64,000 bases of DNA from Batkoa obscura (taxonomy: Eukaryota; Entomophthoromycota; Entomophthoromycetes; Entomophthorales; Batkoaceae). The stretch is from assembly GCA_030770535.1 (NCBI GenBank), contig JASVEC010000026.1, positions 682,001 to 746,000 on the forward strand, given 5' to 3'. Below the pieces are notes generated by a model. The model was not told the origin of the DNA. It did not search any database and saw nothing but the letters and a program-made list of their open reading frames with translations. Shown here in pieces: positions 35,864 to 49,233 of this stretch. The translations under genes and the position numbers were made by a program. The stretch's first letter is position 1; the number at the start of each line of letters is the position of its first letter.

Positions 35864-38243
35864 TTAAGACTCTGGAGGAGCAACCATTTTCTTATAATCC
35901 TTAATATTGCCTTGAAACTTAGTTACCGTGTTATTATCACAGATCCAAAGTTGGGTAGCAACGGAATTAATGAAACGTTCATCATGAGAGACAAGGATAA
36001 CACCACCAGTAAAAGCTTTAATAGCATCAATTAAAGCATCCATAGACTCCATATCTAAATGATTGGTAGGTTCATCTAATATTAAAATATGTGGATTTTG
36101 TAAACCTAAACATGCAAATGCTACTCTCGATTTTTGTCCTCCTGATAAAGTAGCTACCTTTTGTAATCCTACCATACCAGTGATACCAAAAGAGCCTAAT
36201 CTTCGACGATATTCTTCATCCGATTTACCTGGATAAGTCTTAGCCATATAACCAACAGCTGTATCATTTAAATCTAATTGATCAACGTGATGTTGGGTAA
36301 AGAAAGCAAATCTTAATCTACCATGACGATTTAAGAAACCTTTACTTGGTTCTAATTTACCAGATAATAATTTAAGCTAAATAAAACATTAATATCAATT
36401 TATATAGTTATTAAATTAAACTTACTAAAGTAGATTTACCAGCACCGTTAGGACCAATAACAGCTACTCTTGAATCCATTTGTACATCTAAATCCACTTT
36501 GCTAAGCTGAACTTTGTCTGGTGAATAACCAAAAGTAACATTGGATAATTGTAAGATAGGTGGGGATAAAGACTCTGCATCTGGGAATCTGAAACTAACA
36601 ACAATTTCATCTTCAGGTTTTTCTAAAACTGGTAATTTTTCTAATATTTTGATTTTCATTTGAGCTTGAGTTGCAGTGTTGGCATTATATCGATTTTTAT
36701 CAATAAAATCTTGTAAATGTTTACGATAAACCAATTGATTTTCATAATCTCGAGCCATTGTTTTACGACGTTCTTCTTTAGTACTATAAAAGAAGGTAAA
36801 GTTACCTTTATATTGATCTAATTTTTCACTATGTTGATGGATAATATCTGTAGCTACCTCATCTAAAAATTCTCGATCATGGGATACAACTACTAAGGTA
36901 CTTTCCCATGTTTGTAAATAATTTTCCAACCAAATTACCGCGGGGATATCCAACATATTCGTAGGTTCATCAAGAAGTAAAAGATCAGGTTTACAGAATA
37001 AAGCTCTTGCTAATGCCAATCTCATTCTCCAACCTCCAGAGAATGTTCTAGTGGCATTTTGTAATTGGTTTTGGCCAAAACCTAAACCACAGAGGATAGT
37101 AGAAGCTCTATAAAAAATTAGTTAAAAAAAGTTAATAAATAAACTAAACCAAAAAACTACTTTGCTTCTGCTTTATCGGATTCAATATCTTCAAGTTTGG
37201 TATAAACTTCTTTCAATTTACTATCAGCTTCGTCTCTTTCATCTTCAAGTTGTTCTTTTAATTCTTTTTCAATATCAGGTTTTGAAAGTTGATCATCGAT
37301 AGATTGAATTAACTGAGTAAAATTAATTTCTTCAGCTAAAAGATGTTCTCTGAATAAATCAGCTTTTAGTACTGATTGTAAAGCGGGTGTATCATCCCCA
37401 GCAATCTATTAATAAAAATTGTTTAATTACTATTTAATTATAAATTTATAAAATTATTACCTCTTGCTCTACATGAAGAATACTGATATGGGTAGGGATA
37501 TTTAATTCACGTCTAGAAATAGCTCTTAATAAAGTGGATTTACCAATACCATTTCTACCAACCACACCATAACGTCTACCATAAGCGAGGGTTAATAAAG
37601 CATCAGTAAGAATTCTTTTACCAGCGAAGGAGATATCGAAAAGATCCAATTTAATATCTTTTGATTTACCTTTAGTAGTAGTATAATCCAAAATAGGGTT
37701 GATAGCTAAAATATCCAAATTTTGTTGTTCTTTAGTAACAATTTTACTAGCTTCATATAAAGTCCTTCTTTCTCTTTTTTGTATCTTTTCTGCAATCTTT
37801 TTTTCTGCTTTTTCTAATTTTTTAGTATCCACTTGAGAAGCTACTTTGCGTTTATTAGCTGACTCAATATCTGTTGAAGTTGGATCAAACTTAAATGTAG
37901 AAGACATGGCTTGTTGTTTAGTCATTTGTAAAGGTACATCCAATTGACGTAATACCTTTGGTCCATTTTCATCTGTATCTAATTTTAATTGAGCATTATA
38001 TTGGATGAATAAATTCTTAAAATCTTGACATAAATTTTGATATACTTTTTCTTCAGCAATAGAATCTTTTAAAAAGGGCTCAATAAAATCCGTAAGAAAA
38101 GCATCACCTTCAACGGAGATACTAGTGGTATCTTCTAAGTATCCTTTGATATAATCTACAATAGCTAAATCTAAGCCTGGGATGTTTGAGCGTACCTTTT
38201 CGAGTAATCGACTATTTTCTTTAATATTTACTTCTACTTTCAT
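35864..38243 (-). CDS. GCN20: ABC-F ATPase, Gcn20/ABCF3 type
   Basis: Soluble twin-ATPase without membrane spans, which in yeast works with Gcn1 on ribosomes to activate Gcn2. Four exons: 37461-38243, 37161-37405, 36426-37107 and 35864-36376, all with short GT-AG introns. The N-terminal region (about residues 1-200, including VDTKKLEKAEKKIAEKIQKR) is the Gcn20/ABCF3-specific part. ATPase 1: GRNGIGKSTLLRAI (Walker A), HISILHVEQE, FSGGWRMRLALARAL (signature), LLLDEPTNMLDIPAVIWLEN (Walker B), VVSHDREF. Linker DYENQLVYRKHLQDFIDKNR. ATPase 2: GPNGAGKSTL, LSGGQKSRVAFA, LILDEPTNHLDMESMDALID, VSHDERFI, ending APPES. Both sites look competent. The order and linker fit ABCF3 rather than New1 or eEF3. 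Confidence 0.95.
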
Positions 38244-38753
38244 GCTTCAATAGTTAAAGATGGGTTCTTTTGTTACGCAGTCAATTCTTTTTAAAGTCAA
38301 TTTTTGCACAGTTAACTCGCAGTAATGAAATTGAAATCTCAAGGATAAGGTTATCATTAAATTTACTATTTTAATATAATCAACAATATGATATAATTTA
38401 GCAATGATTTTTTATTATCTATATATTACACGCTGCAGTTCCTATTTTCTTTACTATTAAACCCTTCGTAATTACTACTTTATCGTAGTCATTCAGTACG
38501 TATTTGCAACCCTTTATTTTTCAAAATTTCTGAAAAATTGAATTAATCAACCAATAAAACCCCCTTTAAAAAATCACAAAATCAAATCAAAATCATAAAT
38601 CGAAATATTATAAAAATAAAAATAGTAAATCAAGAAATCTTCATTTACAGTATATAAAAAAAGATAAATTCATTAAAGTTTATAACGAAATTCAAAAAGA
38701 AACTATTTCTTTTTAATCTATCAAAACTTCAGTTTAACTATTATTCAAATAAG
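38244..38753. promoter_or_regulatory. Divergent promoter region GCN20 / LIG1
   Basis: 510 bp separate the two start codons, which face away from each other. It is AT-rich, with a TATATAAAAA run near 38651 about 100 bp before the ligase start. No cell-cycle (MCB-type) box was seen. Confidence 0.45.
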
Positions 38754-41700
38754 ATGAGTGAAAAAGATATTAGGTAGTTCCATTTTTATTTTATCATGAA
38801 CAATAAACTAAGAGTTCATCATAAGTGAATTTTTCCCAAACTTAAATAAAGTAGAAGAAGTGAAAGAAATCAAAGAGAATGAAAATCGAAAAAAGATTAA
38901 AGAGTTAATTAACAACAAAAAGGTTTCAAATGGTAGACAATCACCCGATGGAAAGAGGAAAAAATTAGGAAAAGCAAAAGTAGAGGAAGAAGAGGAAGGA
39001 ATCAAGAGTGAAATTAGCGAACAAAAAGAAGATTTAGACACCAAGGTTAAAGTAGAGTAGGTGATTCTTTCGATGAAAATTTGGATTATAATTGAACTTC
39101 ATTTCTAGAGTAAAAAAAGAAGAGATTAAATCAATTCCTACTAAACCTAAAGTAAAAAAAGAAATTCATCCTTTTTTTTTAAAACAACTTGAAGTTAAAA
39201 ATAATAAACCAAAGAAAGAAGTAGATTCAAGTCAGTAAGTTTAATTCCTTTTAAATGTTCGATGATAATCTCAATAATTTAGCAGTGTTACGCCAGTTAA
39301 AAAAGAGAATGAAGATATTTCAGCAGCAGAAAAAATAGCCAATATTAAATTGGAAGATACTGATGTTAAATTAAAAGACGAAAGGTAAACAATAATGAAT
39401 TTAAGAATAATAAATATATATTAACATACTTTTTAATTTAATTTTAGCTTAGTTAATCTAAATTATAGTCAACTTTGTGATATCTTTGAAAAAATCGAAG
39501 CTAATCCAAAACGGTAAAATAACAAGTCAAATACATTATCATAACTACGATTAATATTAACCAAACCTGTTATTTTAGTTTAGAAAAAATCAGTATATTA
39601 ACTAAATTTTTTCTACAAATATTAAAATCCAAGTCCAATAATGAAAAAGAAATGTCTGTTATTGTAATGTGTATTTATCTTTGTATTAATAGAGTATGAG
39701 TTATTATTTTAATTATAATAAAATAATAAAAATTAATTACAATTCAATTTAGATTGCACCTGAATACGCTGGGTTAGAATTAGGTATTGGTGAACAAGTA
39801 TTAATTAAAGCAGTGGTGGAAGCGACAGGTACAAGTAGTTTGAAAATTAAAGAAAGATTAGTTAAAGTTGAGGATCTTGGAGAAATTGCACAAGTAATTC
39901 AAATTCCATAAAATTCTAGAATGATAATATTAATCAAATTTCATTAGGAATTTCGTAGTACTCAAAAAACAATATTTCAACCCAAGCCATTAAGTTTACC
40001 TTTTGTATTTAATACTTTAAAAGAAATTGCACAAATTACGGGACGTTCAGTTAGGATTTTTTTAAAATTTAATGGATTTTAATTATTAACTTTGATTTTC
40101 CTTTCATTTTAGTCCATGAATCAAAAAATCGGTAAAATTAAACATATGTTAATTTCATGTCAAGGTAAAGAAGCTAAATATCTTATAAGGTAATTCTTTT
40201 AAAAATAATTTATTTATTTAATAATATTAATTTAATAAAATAAATTGAATTTAAAGATCCCTTGAAGGTAAACTACGTATTGGTTTAGCTGAAAAAACAG
40301 TATTAGTATCATTGGCTCAAGCTTCTGTTTTGTATAGAAATGGTAATTGAAACTATTATATTTATTATAATAATTTGAATTTATTCTATATTAAATAGGC
40401 ACATCCAATAAAGAACATTTAATTAAAGAGTTAGAAGAAGCATCTGAAGCGGTTAAAACAGCTTACTCAGAATTACCTAATTATGAATTAGTTGTACCTA
40501 TTTTAATTGAAAAAGGTTATGAACAATTAGCTCAACATTGTAAATTAGTTCCTGGTAATATTTATTAATTTAAAAAATCAATTATACTTATATTTGTTAT
40601 ATTTATTAGGTATACCAATTAAACCAATGTTAGCTCATCCAACTAAAGGACTTGATGCTATATTTGAACGATTTACGAATAAAGATTTTATTTGTGAATA
40701 TAAATATGATGGTGAAAGAGCACAGGTAAATTGAATAATTGAAATAAATTAATAAATTAAATTAAATTAAAATATAATAGATTCATTTATTACCCAATGG
40801 AGAAGTGCATATCTATTCAAGAAATTCAGAAGATATGACTAGTAAATATCCAGATATTATTGTTAACGTTGGAAAAGTAAGTTGAACTAAATAACAAGAT
40901 AACATAAATAATTTATTAAATTGATTTTATTTATTTTTTTGAATTTTATCTTAGTTTAAAAAAGAAAATGTTCAATCTTTTGTAATGGACTGTGAAGCAG
41001 TAGCATGGGATAAAGAAGAAAAGAAGCTATTACCATTTCAAATATTAAGTACACGTAAAAGAAAAGATGTTAAAGAAGAAGATATTAAAGTTAAAGTAGT
41101 TATCTTTGGTTTTGATTTGCTTTATTTTAATGAAAAGGTAAATTAATATTATAACAATAATAGTGTTTCTATTTAACGTTATTTTTATTTTTATTTTTAT
41201 TTTTATTTTTATTTTTATTTTTATTTTTATTTTTATTTTTATTTTTATTTTTATTTTTATTTTTATTTAGTCTTTATTAAGAACTTCCCTTGATGAACGT
41301 AAACAATTATTAGTTGAAAATTTTAATGAATTAGATGGAATGTTTAACTTTGCTAAAAGTTTAATTACAAATGAAGTCGAAGATATACAAACCTTTTTAG
41401 ATAATAGTATTTCAGATCAATGTGAAGGTTTAATGGTTAAACTATTGAAAGGAGAAGAATCCAGTTATGAACCTTCAAAGAGATCACGTAATTGGTTAAA
41501 AGTAATTAATTATTAAACTATTAATTATTAATTTCAATAAAATTTGTGTTTTTAGGTTAAAAAAGATTATTTAACTGGTATTGGAGATTCAGTAGATTTA
41601 ACAGTAATTGGTGCTTATACTGGTAAAGGAAAAAGAACGGGGGTTTATGGTGGATATTTATTGGCTTGTTATGATAAGGATTTAGAACAGTATCAAAGTA

Positions 41701-41762
41701 TTTGTAAAGTAAGTTAATTTAATTAAAATGAGTATTTTAAAATAATTGTATTAGTTATACTC

Positions 41763-41808
<46 letters not shown>

Positions 41809-42391
41809 GATTGGTACTGGATTTTCTGAAGAAGTATTAAAAAATCAATTTACTGAATTACAAAAACATATTATACAAGCACCAAAATCTTACTATAATT
41901 ATGAGGAATCAAAAGGTCCTGATATTTGGTTTGAACCTGCTTTTGTAAGTAATTTTATTGATCTATTTTCTATAAAATTTATTTTATTATTTATTAGGTT
42001 TGGGAAGTTAAAGCAGCAGATCTTTCAATTTCTCCAGTTTATAAAGCAGCTATTGGTATTGTAAGTTATTTTATTTGATTATTTATTAATTTGATTTATT
42101 AATTCTATTTTTATTTTAAAATAATTAGCATGACGAAGAAAAAGGAATTTCATTAAGATTTCCAAGATTTGTACGTGTAAGAGAGGATAAAACACCTGAA
42201 AATTGTACTGATAGTAAACAGGTAAATATAAATAATAATAATAATTAGAATAATAATATATGTTTTATTTATCTATCTATTTATTTAATCACTTTTTATT
42301 TCAATAGATAGCTGAATTGTACCAAAAACAATCGGATTTATCCAATAAAAAACCAAATAAAGTGGATATTGATGATGAGGATATATATTAA
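38754..42391 (+). CDS. DNA ligase I (ATP-dependent), replicative
   Basis: Seals Okazaki fragments and repair nicks. Split by many introns of 40-150 nt (about 17 exons). Exon 1 codes only MSEKDI plus two bases; spliced to the next exon it gives EKDISEFFPN, a PCNA-binding (PIP) box with Glu in place of the usual Gln. The disordered N-terminus includes [11 protein letters not shown]. Then come the ligase DNA-binding domain ([17 protein letters not shown] start, ALQSIGQLA-like [29 protein letters not shown]) and the nucleotidyltransferase domain with [13 protein letters not shown], where the first Lys of KYDG is the AMP-accepting residue. [19 protein letters not shown] and [20 protein letters not shown] follow. 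The OB domain has [20 protein letters not shown] and [20 protein letters not shown], and ends DEDIY. All six ligase motifs can be traced. Confidence 0.95.
41181..41268. repeat. (ATTTTT)n hexamer run inside a ligase intron
   Basis: About 15 perfect copies of the hexamer fill the intron from near its donor up to the TTTAG acceptor, so the repeat itself is the pyrimidine tract of the 3' splice site. Confidence 0.9.
41764..41810. repeat. (AAT)n run ending in a splice acceptor of the ligase gene
   Basis: About 15 trinucleotide copies run into TAATAATAG, whose final AG is the acceptor before the exon coding [10 protein letters not shown]. Confidence 0.9.
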
Positions 42392-42397
42392 ATAAAT

Positions 42398-42449
42398 AAT
42401 ATAATATAATATAATATAATATAATATAATATAATATAATATAATATAA
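42398..42449. repeat. (ATAAT)n run between the convergent ligase and farnesyltransferase genes
   Basis: About ten perfect pentamer copies in the 104 bp between the two stop codons. Confidence 0.85.
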
Positions 42450-42495
42450 AATTATTATTTTAAAACGTAAATATATAATGTTTTTAATTTTTAAT

Positions 42496-43706
42496 TTATA
42501 GCTTTAAAGCTTCAAATTGAGTTAATCGATATTCCCAATAATTTTTACGTACTATATCTAAGGATAATAATTTATTACAATACTAAAATAAAAATAAATT
42601 AATAAATTATAAATTAAAACAATTAATAAACATTTTAAACTTACTTCAATCCCATTCAAAATAAATTCTTCTTTTTTATCATCATTTAATTTAATTAATT
42701 CATAATAAATATCCACATACCAACTATATAAATGTTTACTTTTAATCTTCTTATCCTCTAATATTTTAGCTACATTTAATAATTCAATTGCATACTTTTC
42801 ATTATAAAAGTACATCAACAAACCCTTTAAATAATTATAAGCTGCTTCATTAAAAGGAACCTTTTCCATTTTCTGTACAGTAAACTCAATTTCCCTTTCC
42901 ATTCCTTCCTTATCTAATTGTTTCTCTTGATTATTTGTTAATACAAAATATCTTTGATTCCAAGCAGAATTGTTACGAACATCTTTGATTAACATATCAT
43001 TGGTGTAACTTAATTCATTGGAAAATAAATTAAATTTTTTTATAACCCATTGACGATAACTCCAAGCATGAAAGTTTTTGTTATCATCTTCTAATACTAA
43101 ATTGATGAAGTCTTCTTCAGAGGAGGCATCGTTGAGGTTGGATAGAATGAATTGACGATGTTGCCTAAAAGAGAGAGGGTTAGTAAGTGTGGAGGGAAGG
43201 TGGAAAGAGGCACTAATAACTTACCATAACTGATAACATTTTGGATTTTCTTCTACTAAACGTTTTAAAAATTCTAATTCCTGATTTAAGTCCATATTTA
43301 ATGATTGGATTATTTTTTGACGATATAACCTATCAAGTAGAAATAAATTTTAATTTGCTTTTTTTTTAATATTATGAAAAAAAAAATAGAGTTACCAAAC
43401 AGTATAATGAGCAGGATTAAAATTAATAATAGTTTCAGTTAATTCTAATGCTCTTTCAGATACTTCTTTATTAATACTTATTGCACGGAAATAATCCATG
43501 GCATCCTTATCTGATATTAAAAAAAACATTAAATTCAGTTTTATTTTTTATTTTATGATAGTAATTAGTTATTTTATCTTACATTCAAAAGAATAATTAA
43601 TTGGTGCAATTGGATGATCCGCTTCTTTTTGTTGAACTGGGACAACGTCTTTCCATTCACTACGTTCGCTGTAAGGTATGTAATCGGTATCTTTAAAGTC
43701 TTCCAT
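42496..43706 (-). CDS. RAM2: Protein farnesyltransferase / geranylgeranyltransferase I alpha subunit
   Basis: Alpha subunit shared by farnesyltransferase and GGTase-I, which prenylate CaaX proteins. Exons join from the start MEDFKDTDYIPYSERSEWKD. The protein is built from the PPTA repeats of the family, each with a W-x-x-R/Y core: FNPAHYTVW then YRQKIIQSL, ENPKCYQLWQHRQFILSNL, DDNKNFHAWSYRQWVIKKF, DVRNNSAWNQRYFVLTN and FNEAAYNYLKGLLMYF. It closes with a helical end YWEYRLTQFEALKL at the stop (42496). The N-terminal YSERSEWKDVVP block is also diagnostic of the family. Its stop lies 104 bp from that of the ligase gene on the other strand. Confidence 0.93.
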
Positions 43707-44412
43707 GGTTTTAGAATTGAGAAAGAAAATTGAAAAATATGACGTTCAAAAAAACTTATTTTTAGAAAAAATAAGAAACTGTTTAAAAAATTGAAATTGA
43801 TTAAAAATTGAAATAAAAGGGCTGATAATATTATAAGTTCTAATAAATATATATATCTTATGATTTTATTTAATATAATTAAACTAAAATCCCATTTTAG
43901 TTTAATGTTAACTTACTTTTATCTATATAAATAAAAGTTACCTTTTATATTATCATCAATTTACTACTCTTTCATTTAAAGTTTTATCTAAGTTATTGAT
44001 CTTATCCAACAATAATATTTTACTTAATAATATTTACTGAAAATATTGGTCAATTATTGATAAGTTAAAAAGCTTTTTATTTTTAATAGAAAGAAGCTTT
44101 ATTTAAGGGAAGGAAGCTCAAGCTAGTATTATCAAAATAATCAAAGTTCAATAAAAGAGTCTATTAACATATAAAGACAGATATTGTTAATAATGACTAG
44201 CTAATAAAATCTTAATTTAATAGGATCATTTATGTATTATATTAATAACTCTATTTAATATTTTATTTATTGAAATTCAAATGTTGATTCCAAACTAATA
44301 TTGAATGAACCAATCACAATTATAACAAAATTCATTTTAAAATTTGCTATTTTTAAACAATTAAAAAAAATTATAAAATTTCGTCCTTTATTCAATTAAC
44401 TAATATATTAAA
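43707..44412. other. Divergent intergenic region RAM2 / unknown gene
   Basis: 706 bp, AT-rich, no repeat or gene seen. It serves as promoter for both diverging genes. Confidence 0.5.
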
Positions 44413-46688
44413 ATGAAAAAAGCATTAAATAAATATTTAAAAGAAGATGGGAGCCTCATGAGTATGGAAGAATTACGCCAGCGTCAGTTATCTAATCGAA
44501 AAAAAGAAGGCACAACTCATGACACTTCTCTGTTCCTTGATCGTAGTAAGTTACAATTCAACACTTCCATCAATCACAATGTCACCCTACCAAATCATCC
44601 TAATACATCATTACTTCATTCAACTTCTATATTACAATATAATCCCAATGAAACCATGTTAATAAAAGAAAAATTGTTTCAAAAAGTAGTACGAACGGAG
44701 ATTAAAAAAAGAAAATTAAATGCTGGTGGAGGTCGAAGTGTACTATTAGATGAAAGTAAAATGGATCAAAGTACTAGAAATTTTCATCATATATTAGGGT
44801 GTTTTGAAGAAGATAAAGGGCTTGGAATTACTTTACAAGAGTTGATGGATTCTGAAAAACTAAGAAAATTTGAAGGAGTGAATCCATTTGTTAGAGTGAT
44901 TAAAGGAGAGAGGGAAGAGAAAACGGGAAAGGAGAAGGAAGAGATGGAGTTTAGAAAACAATCTGGGTTTAAAGATTTTAGCGGTATTTTAAATAAACTG
45001 AAAGTAATGTGTATTAATCAAGAGATGGAAGTTGAGAAGATGGAGAATAAGGGGTTTACAAAGGAGGTTAGAAATAAGTTAAATTCGTTTGACATTGGGG
45101 AGAGAAATAATATTGAAGAAGAGAGCGAAGAAGAAACAATGAGCGAAGAGTTATTTGAAGAAAGCAATTTATCGGATGAATCTTTTTTTAAATTTGATAA
45201 TAGAAAAAAGAATAAAAAGAAGACAGAAGATAAAGTAAGATTTAAGTTAATTAGTTGAGTATAAATATTTAAAAAAAAATTAGATAAAAGAAAGTAAAGA
45301 AGATATAAAAAAGAATGAGATAGGTGCTATTAATAATGTTATAATTCGTACTATTTTATTTATATATTTATTTAATATAGAAGTTAAAAGACAAAATTTT
45401 TTAAGTTTATATAATAAAACTAAAGAAAAAAATCATAAAGAGTTTAAAGTAAGTTCACAATCACTACCATTAAGAATCATAATACTAATTAATATCATAT
45501 TGTTATTATTGTTTTTATTCAATAGATGTCCTCTACTTTTCCAATAGATTATATCTTACGTGAAGAAATCATATTAAAATTAGATTCCAATATTCAATTA
45601 TTTAATATTATTGACGAACAATTAATTACATTAGCAACTTATTATAAAACGGCATTGTTTAATAATCATAATATTAATAATAATAATAATCACCGCTACA
45701 TAAATTATAATGAATTAAATAAAGAGGTAAAAAAATATTTTTGTTATGATTATGAGAATAGATTTTGATAGAATTTTTTTATTCAGGCTTTATTATTAGC
45801 TTGTTTTATTAGTTATCAATATCCAAAAGAAGATATAAGTAATGAATTAGAAAAAGAAATGAATGGGATTTTATTAAAAAAAGAAAAAGAAAAACCAATT
45901 AATAAAATTGAAAATGAGTTGATGAAACAATTTAATAATATTAAAGAAGAATGGTAAGTTATAACATATATCTTCTATATAGAATAAAATATTAACAATT
46001 TATTTATTTTAAATAGGAAACAAAGTTTTAATGAATTAATAATGAAATTAAAAGTCCATTTATTAGACCATTTTTATTATATTACTGATGAAATGAGTAT
46101 ATTATTTTTAAATATTGATAATAATTGCAATGCAATTATTTTTAATTCTAATCAACAATTTCTAAATGATTTAAAATTAAGAGGTAAATATTTATTATAA
46201 GTTTATTTGAAATTAATGTTTTTAATATTTTTTGCATTTTCAGATATTTCTTTTGAAAAGTATAATACTAGTATGAGTTTAAAAAGTGAACGAAATGTGT
46301 TTATAAGGTAAGAAGAAAGTCAATTTAAAAAAGAAATTCAATAGTAATAATAATTGATATTTTTACTTTTATTTTTATTTTTAGTTTAAAAAAAGAAGAT
46401 CAACGAAAATATTTAGATTTAATAAGACAGCCAAAAAATAAAATAATTATTAAAGATATATTAAGGATTCAAAATTATATATTGGAATTAATGGAATATA
46501 ATAAATTTAATTTTAATACATTAAAATTAAAATTACCAAGGTTAATTTCAAATCAATATTTTATGAATGCTATGACAATAGTACCAAAGGTAAATAGCTA
46601 AATTTTTTAAAATTATACAATTTATTAATTATTATTTTAGGTTAAATTAATAAGTAATAACTTAGATAATATTAATAACATTTTGAGC

Positions 46689-46723
<35 letters not shown>

Positions 46724-47075
46724 TAATAATAATAATAATAATCGATATCAAACAATCAAATTGAATGGTATATTTCAATCTTTCCAATTGTTGTTATTTT
46801 TTAATATTTATTTAAAACAAATTTATTTAAAAATGAATTTTATAACAATAAATTATAAATTGCCAATACTTAATACTTTATTATTTAACATAAATCATAA
46901 CAATGATAATAATATAAATGATAACATAAAAGAAGTAGAAGATATTAATTTAAGATTTATTAATATACCATTAAATAATGAAGATATAATCAAATATCAT
47001 TTAATTAATAACAATAATAATAATGAATTAATTACTCAAATTAAATTATTCAATTATCGTTGGATTTATCAATAA
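44413..47075 (+). CDS. Nine-exon protein of unknown function, coiled and Asn-rich
   Basis: What looks like two separate open frames (44413-45258 and 45526 onward) is one gene. A GTAAGA donor after EDK (45234) joins 45284-45323 and 45381-45448 in phase to 45526. The exons then continue at 45787-45953, 46017-46183, 46244-46307, 46385-46589 and 46641-47075. The product is about 730 residues: a basic/Ser-rich N-terminus, a highly acidic segment (EEESEEETMSEELFEESNL), a Lys-rich bridge, then a helical region with ILREEIILKLDSNIQLFNII. An Asn run (46688-46742) and a hydrophobic C-terminal domain ending IKLFNYRWIYQ follow. No family recognised. I considered a kinetochore (Spc7/KNL1) or Beclin-like protein, but motifs do not support either. 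Its stop overlaps that of SAC1. Confidence 0.72.
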
Positions 47076-48215
47076 ATATAGATGTTATTGGTTTTTTTAA
47101 AAATAAAGTTAATGTATAAGTAATAGATAGGAGTATATTAACTATACTATTATTATTTATATACATATAATTTAAAGTTGTTAAAAGTAAATAGACAGTA
47201 AGATTGAATAAATTGAAATTGAATAATTGGATTAAATTATATTTTTGATATTGCTGTTGTTGATTATTATCATTATTATTTAAATTGCTAGTAAAATAAA
47301 ATTGATAACCATCAAATTTATAACCATGATAAAAATAAGAATAGATTTTTCTGTTAATAGAAATCCACATTAATTCTATTATACTATTATCTTGTGGTGA
47401 GGATGTCATATATTTTTTTATACAATTAGTATCATTATATAATTTTGATAAATTGTTTCCATTATTTATCCAGCATTGTTGATATTTTTTGTAAAAAGAA
47501 GAGAGAATAGTCAAATTATTATTATTATTGTTATTTTGTTGTATTATTTTTTTTAATATTAATTGATTTAATTGATATTGAAAACCATTAGTACGATCAA
47601 TACAACTTTTACAATTTAATCGAAAATTTAGATTTAATAATTCATTTAATGAATAACTATAAAAATAAATAAATGAATTTAATATTATTAATAAACAAAT
47701 ATATATAATAAAATAAATTTAATTTACCTATTTAATTCTTCAATATAATTCTTAATTTCAAGATGATTTTTTAAATGAAAATAATTTAATTCTTTCTTAT
47801 TACAATAATCTTGATATTTTGCACTTAATATTTTTTCATTTCCATTATCTTTTAATAAATTAATTAGAATTAATTGCCTTCCATTTTTATGTATATTTTG
47901 AATGTGCTTTTCAAAAGCATTAAACTAAATAATAATTAATTTAATTAGTTTTTTCATTTACATTTATAAAACAATATTATAAATAAAATTAAAAATAAAA
48001 TTACCATTTTTGATTCATTGTTTTGAGTTAATTGAATACTATTGATAACTTCAAAATTATTTTGATACCAAAATAAAGGTACATGTCCTCTTATTGTTGA
48101 AAAATTATACTTTCTATTTTTATAATGTATAATCTGTTCAGTTTCAATAGTATTACTACAATTTCCTAATAAATCCATTCCTCGTTCAATTAATCGAATT
48201 CCTATATAATAATAA

Positions 48216-48246
<31 letters not shown>

Positions 48247-49233
48247 AGTTACTTGATTAGTTAATTATTTGATATAAATTACCTATCCTTTGATTACTTC
48301 TTTTTGATATTAAACAACAATTTAAAGTATTATCTTTATCAATTATTTCCGTTAAAATTTCAACGTCTTTTTTTAAAATTTATATTAATAAATTTATTAT
48401 TGAAATAAAACAAATAAACAAACTTACATCCAGAGATTATAATATTTGAAAAATTATGAAACTAACATAATAATTAATTAATTAATATTATTATGTGTTC
48501 TATTATATTAAAATAAGCTTACTTTCTCCCAACTAAAGTATTCCAATAATCCTTTATTAAACTGAAATTTGGATTGATACTAAAAAAAGTAACTTAAATA
48601 AACACAATTGAAATCTCATAATAATAATAAAAGCTTACCCCTTTTCCATTCATTCCACTTTTTAAGCCTTCACCAGTTAAATCACCATTTTCCAAATAGT
48701 AAAAGGATTCATTATTAATCATTAAATTAGTTGTAAATAATATATATTTATTAAACCAAGTTGATTTCATTAAAAATATAGTTTCTACTGAGGTTATTTT
48801 GTGAATGGTTTTGTTATCGAAGATTGGTAAGATTTCTATTGATTTTATAAGATAGAGTATAATGCCTAATAATTATTAACTTTTAATTAATTAATGTAAA
48901 AGGAATATAAGTTACCTTGGTTAAGAGTTATTATATTTATAATACCAAAATAGGGTTCAAAGGGATAAGTAGTAAGTAAAGATTGATATTCATTATCGGT
49001 TTTAATTTCTAAATATTAAAATTAATCTCCCTTTTTATAATAATTAATTAGTTAATTATTTGTTTTTCTTACTTTCAATATTTAGTTGATATTCTTTATC
49101 ATTGATTTCAATTTTTTCTTTTTGATCTTTTCCTAAGATTATTATTTGATTTAGGGTAGTATAACTATAAATCAAAATGATTAGAACTTGTAATTAATTG
49201 AATAGAGACAGTATAAGGTTACATGTGAATCAT
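47050..49233 (-). CDS. SAC1: SAC1-type phosphoinositide phosphatase
   Basis: Removes phosphate from phosphoinositides, chiefly PI4P, at the ER and Golgi. About ten exons on the minus strand. Exon 1 is only 11 nt (49223-49233, ATGATTCACAT) and splices in phase to give MIHIYTTLNQIIILGKDQKE. The Sac domain follows: YPFEPYFGIINIITLNQG, then GMDLLGNCSNTIETEQIIHY, TIRGHVPLFWYQ and the catalytic loop RLNCKSCIDRTNGFQ (C-x2-C-x-D-R-T, about 47586-47617). The C-terminus has two hydrophobic segments (LFNLTVYLLLTTLNYMYI and SIVNILLSITYTLTLFL), matching the two-span membrane anchor of Sac1 and separating it from synaptojanins. The usual ER-retrieval KxKxx ending is not seen; the protein ends DKSNDN. The start is 269 bp from the divergent UBAP1-like gene. 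Confidence 0.88.

Noticed and set aside
44413-47075. Assignment of the nine-exon protein to kinetochore Spc7/KNL1 or to Beclin
   Set aside because: A segment ITLQELMDSEKLRKF recalls Spc7-type motifs and the C-terminal Trp-containing end recalls Beclin, but neither has the defining repeats or domain; left as unknown.
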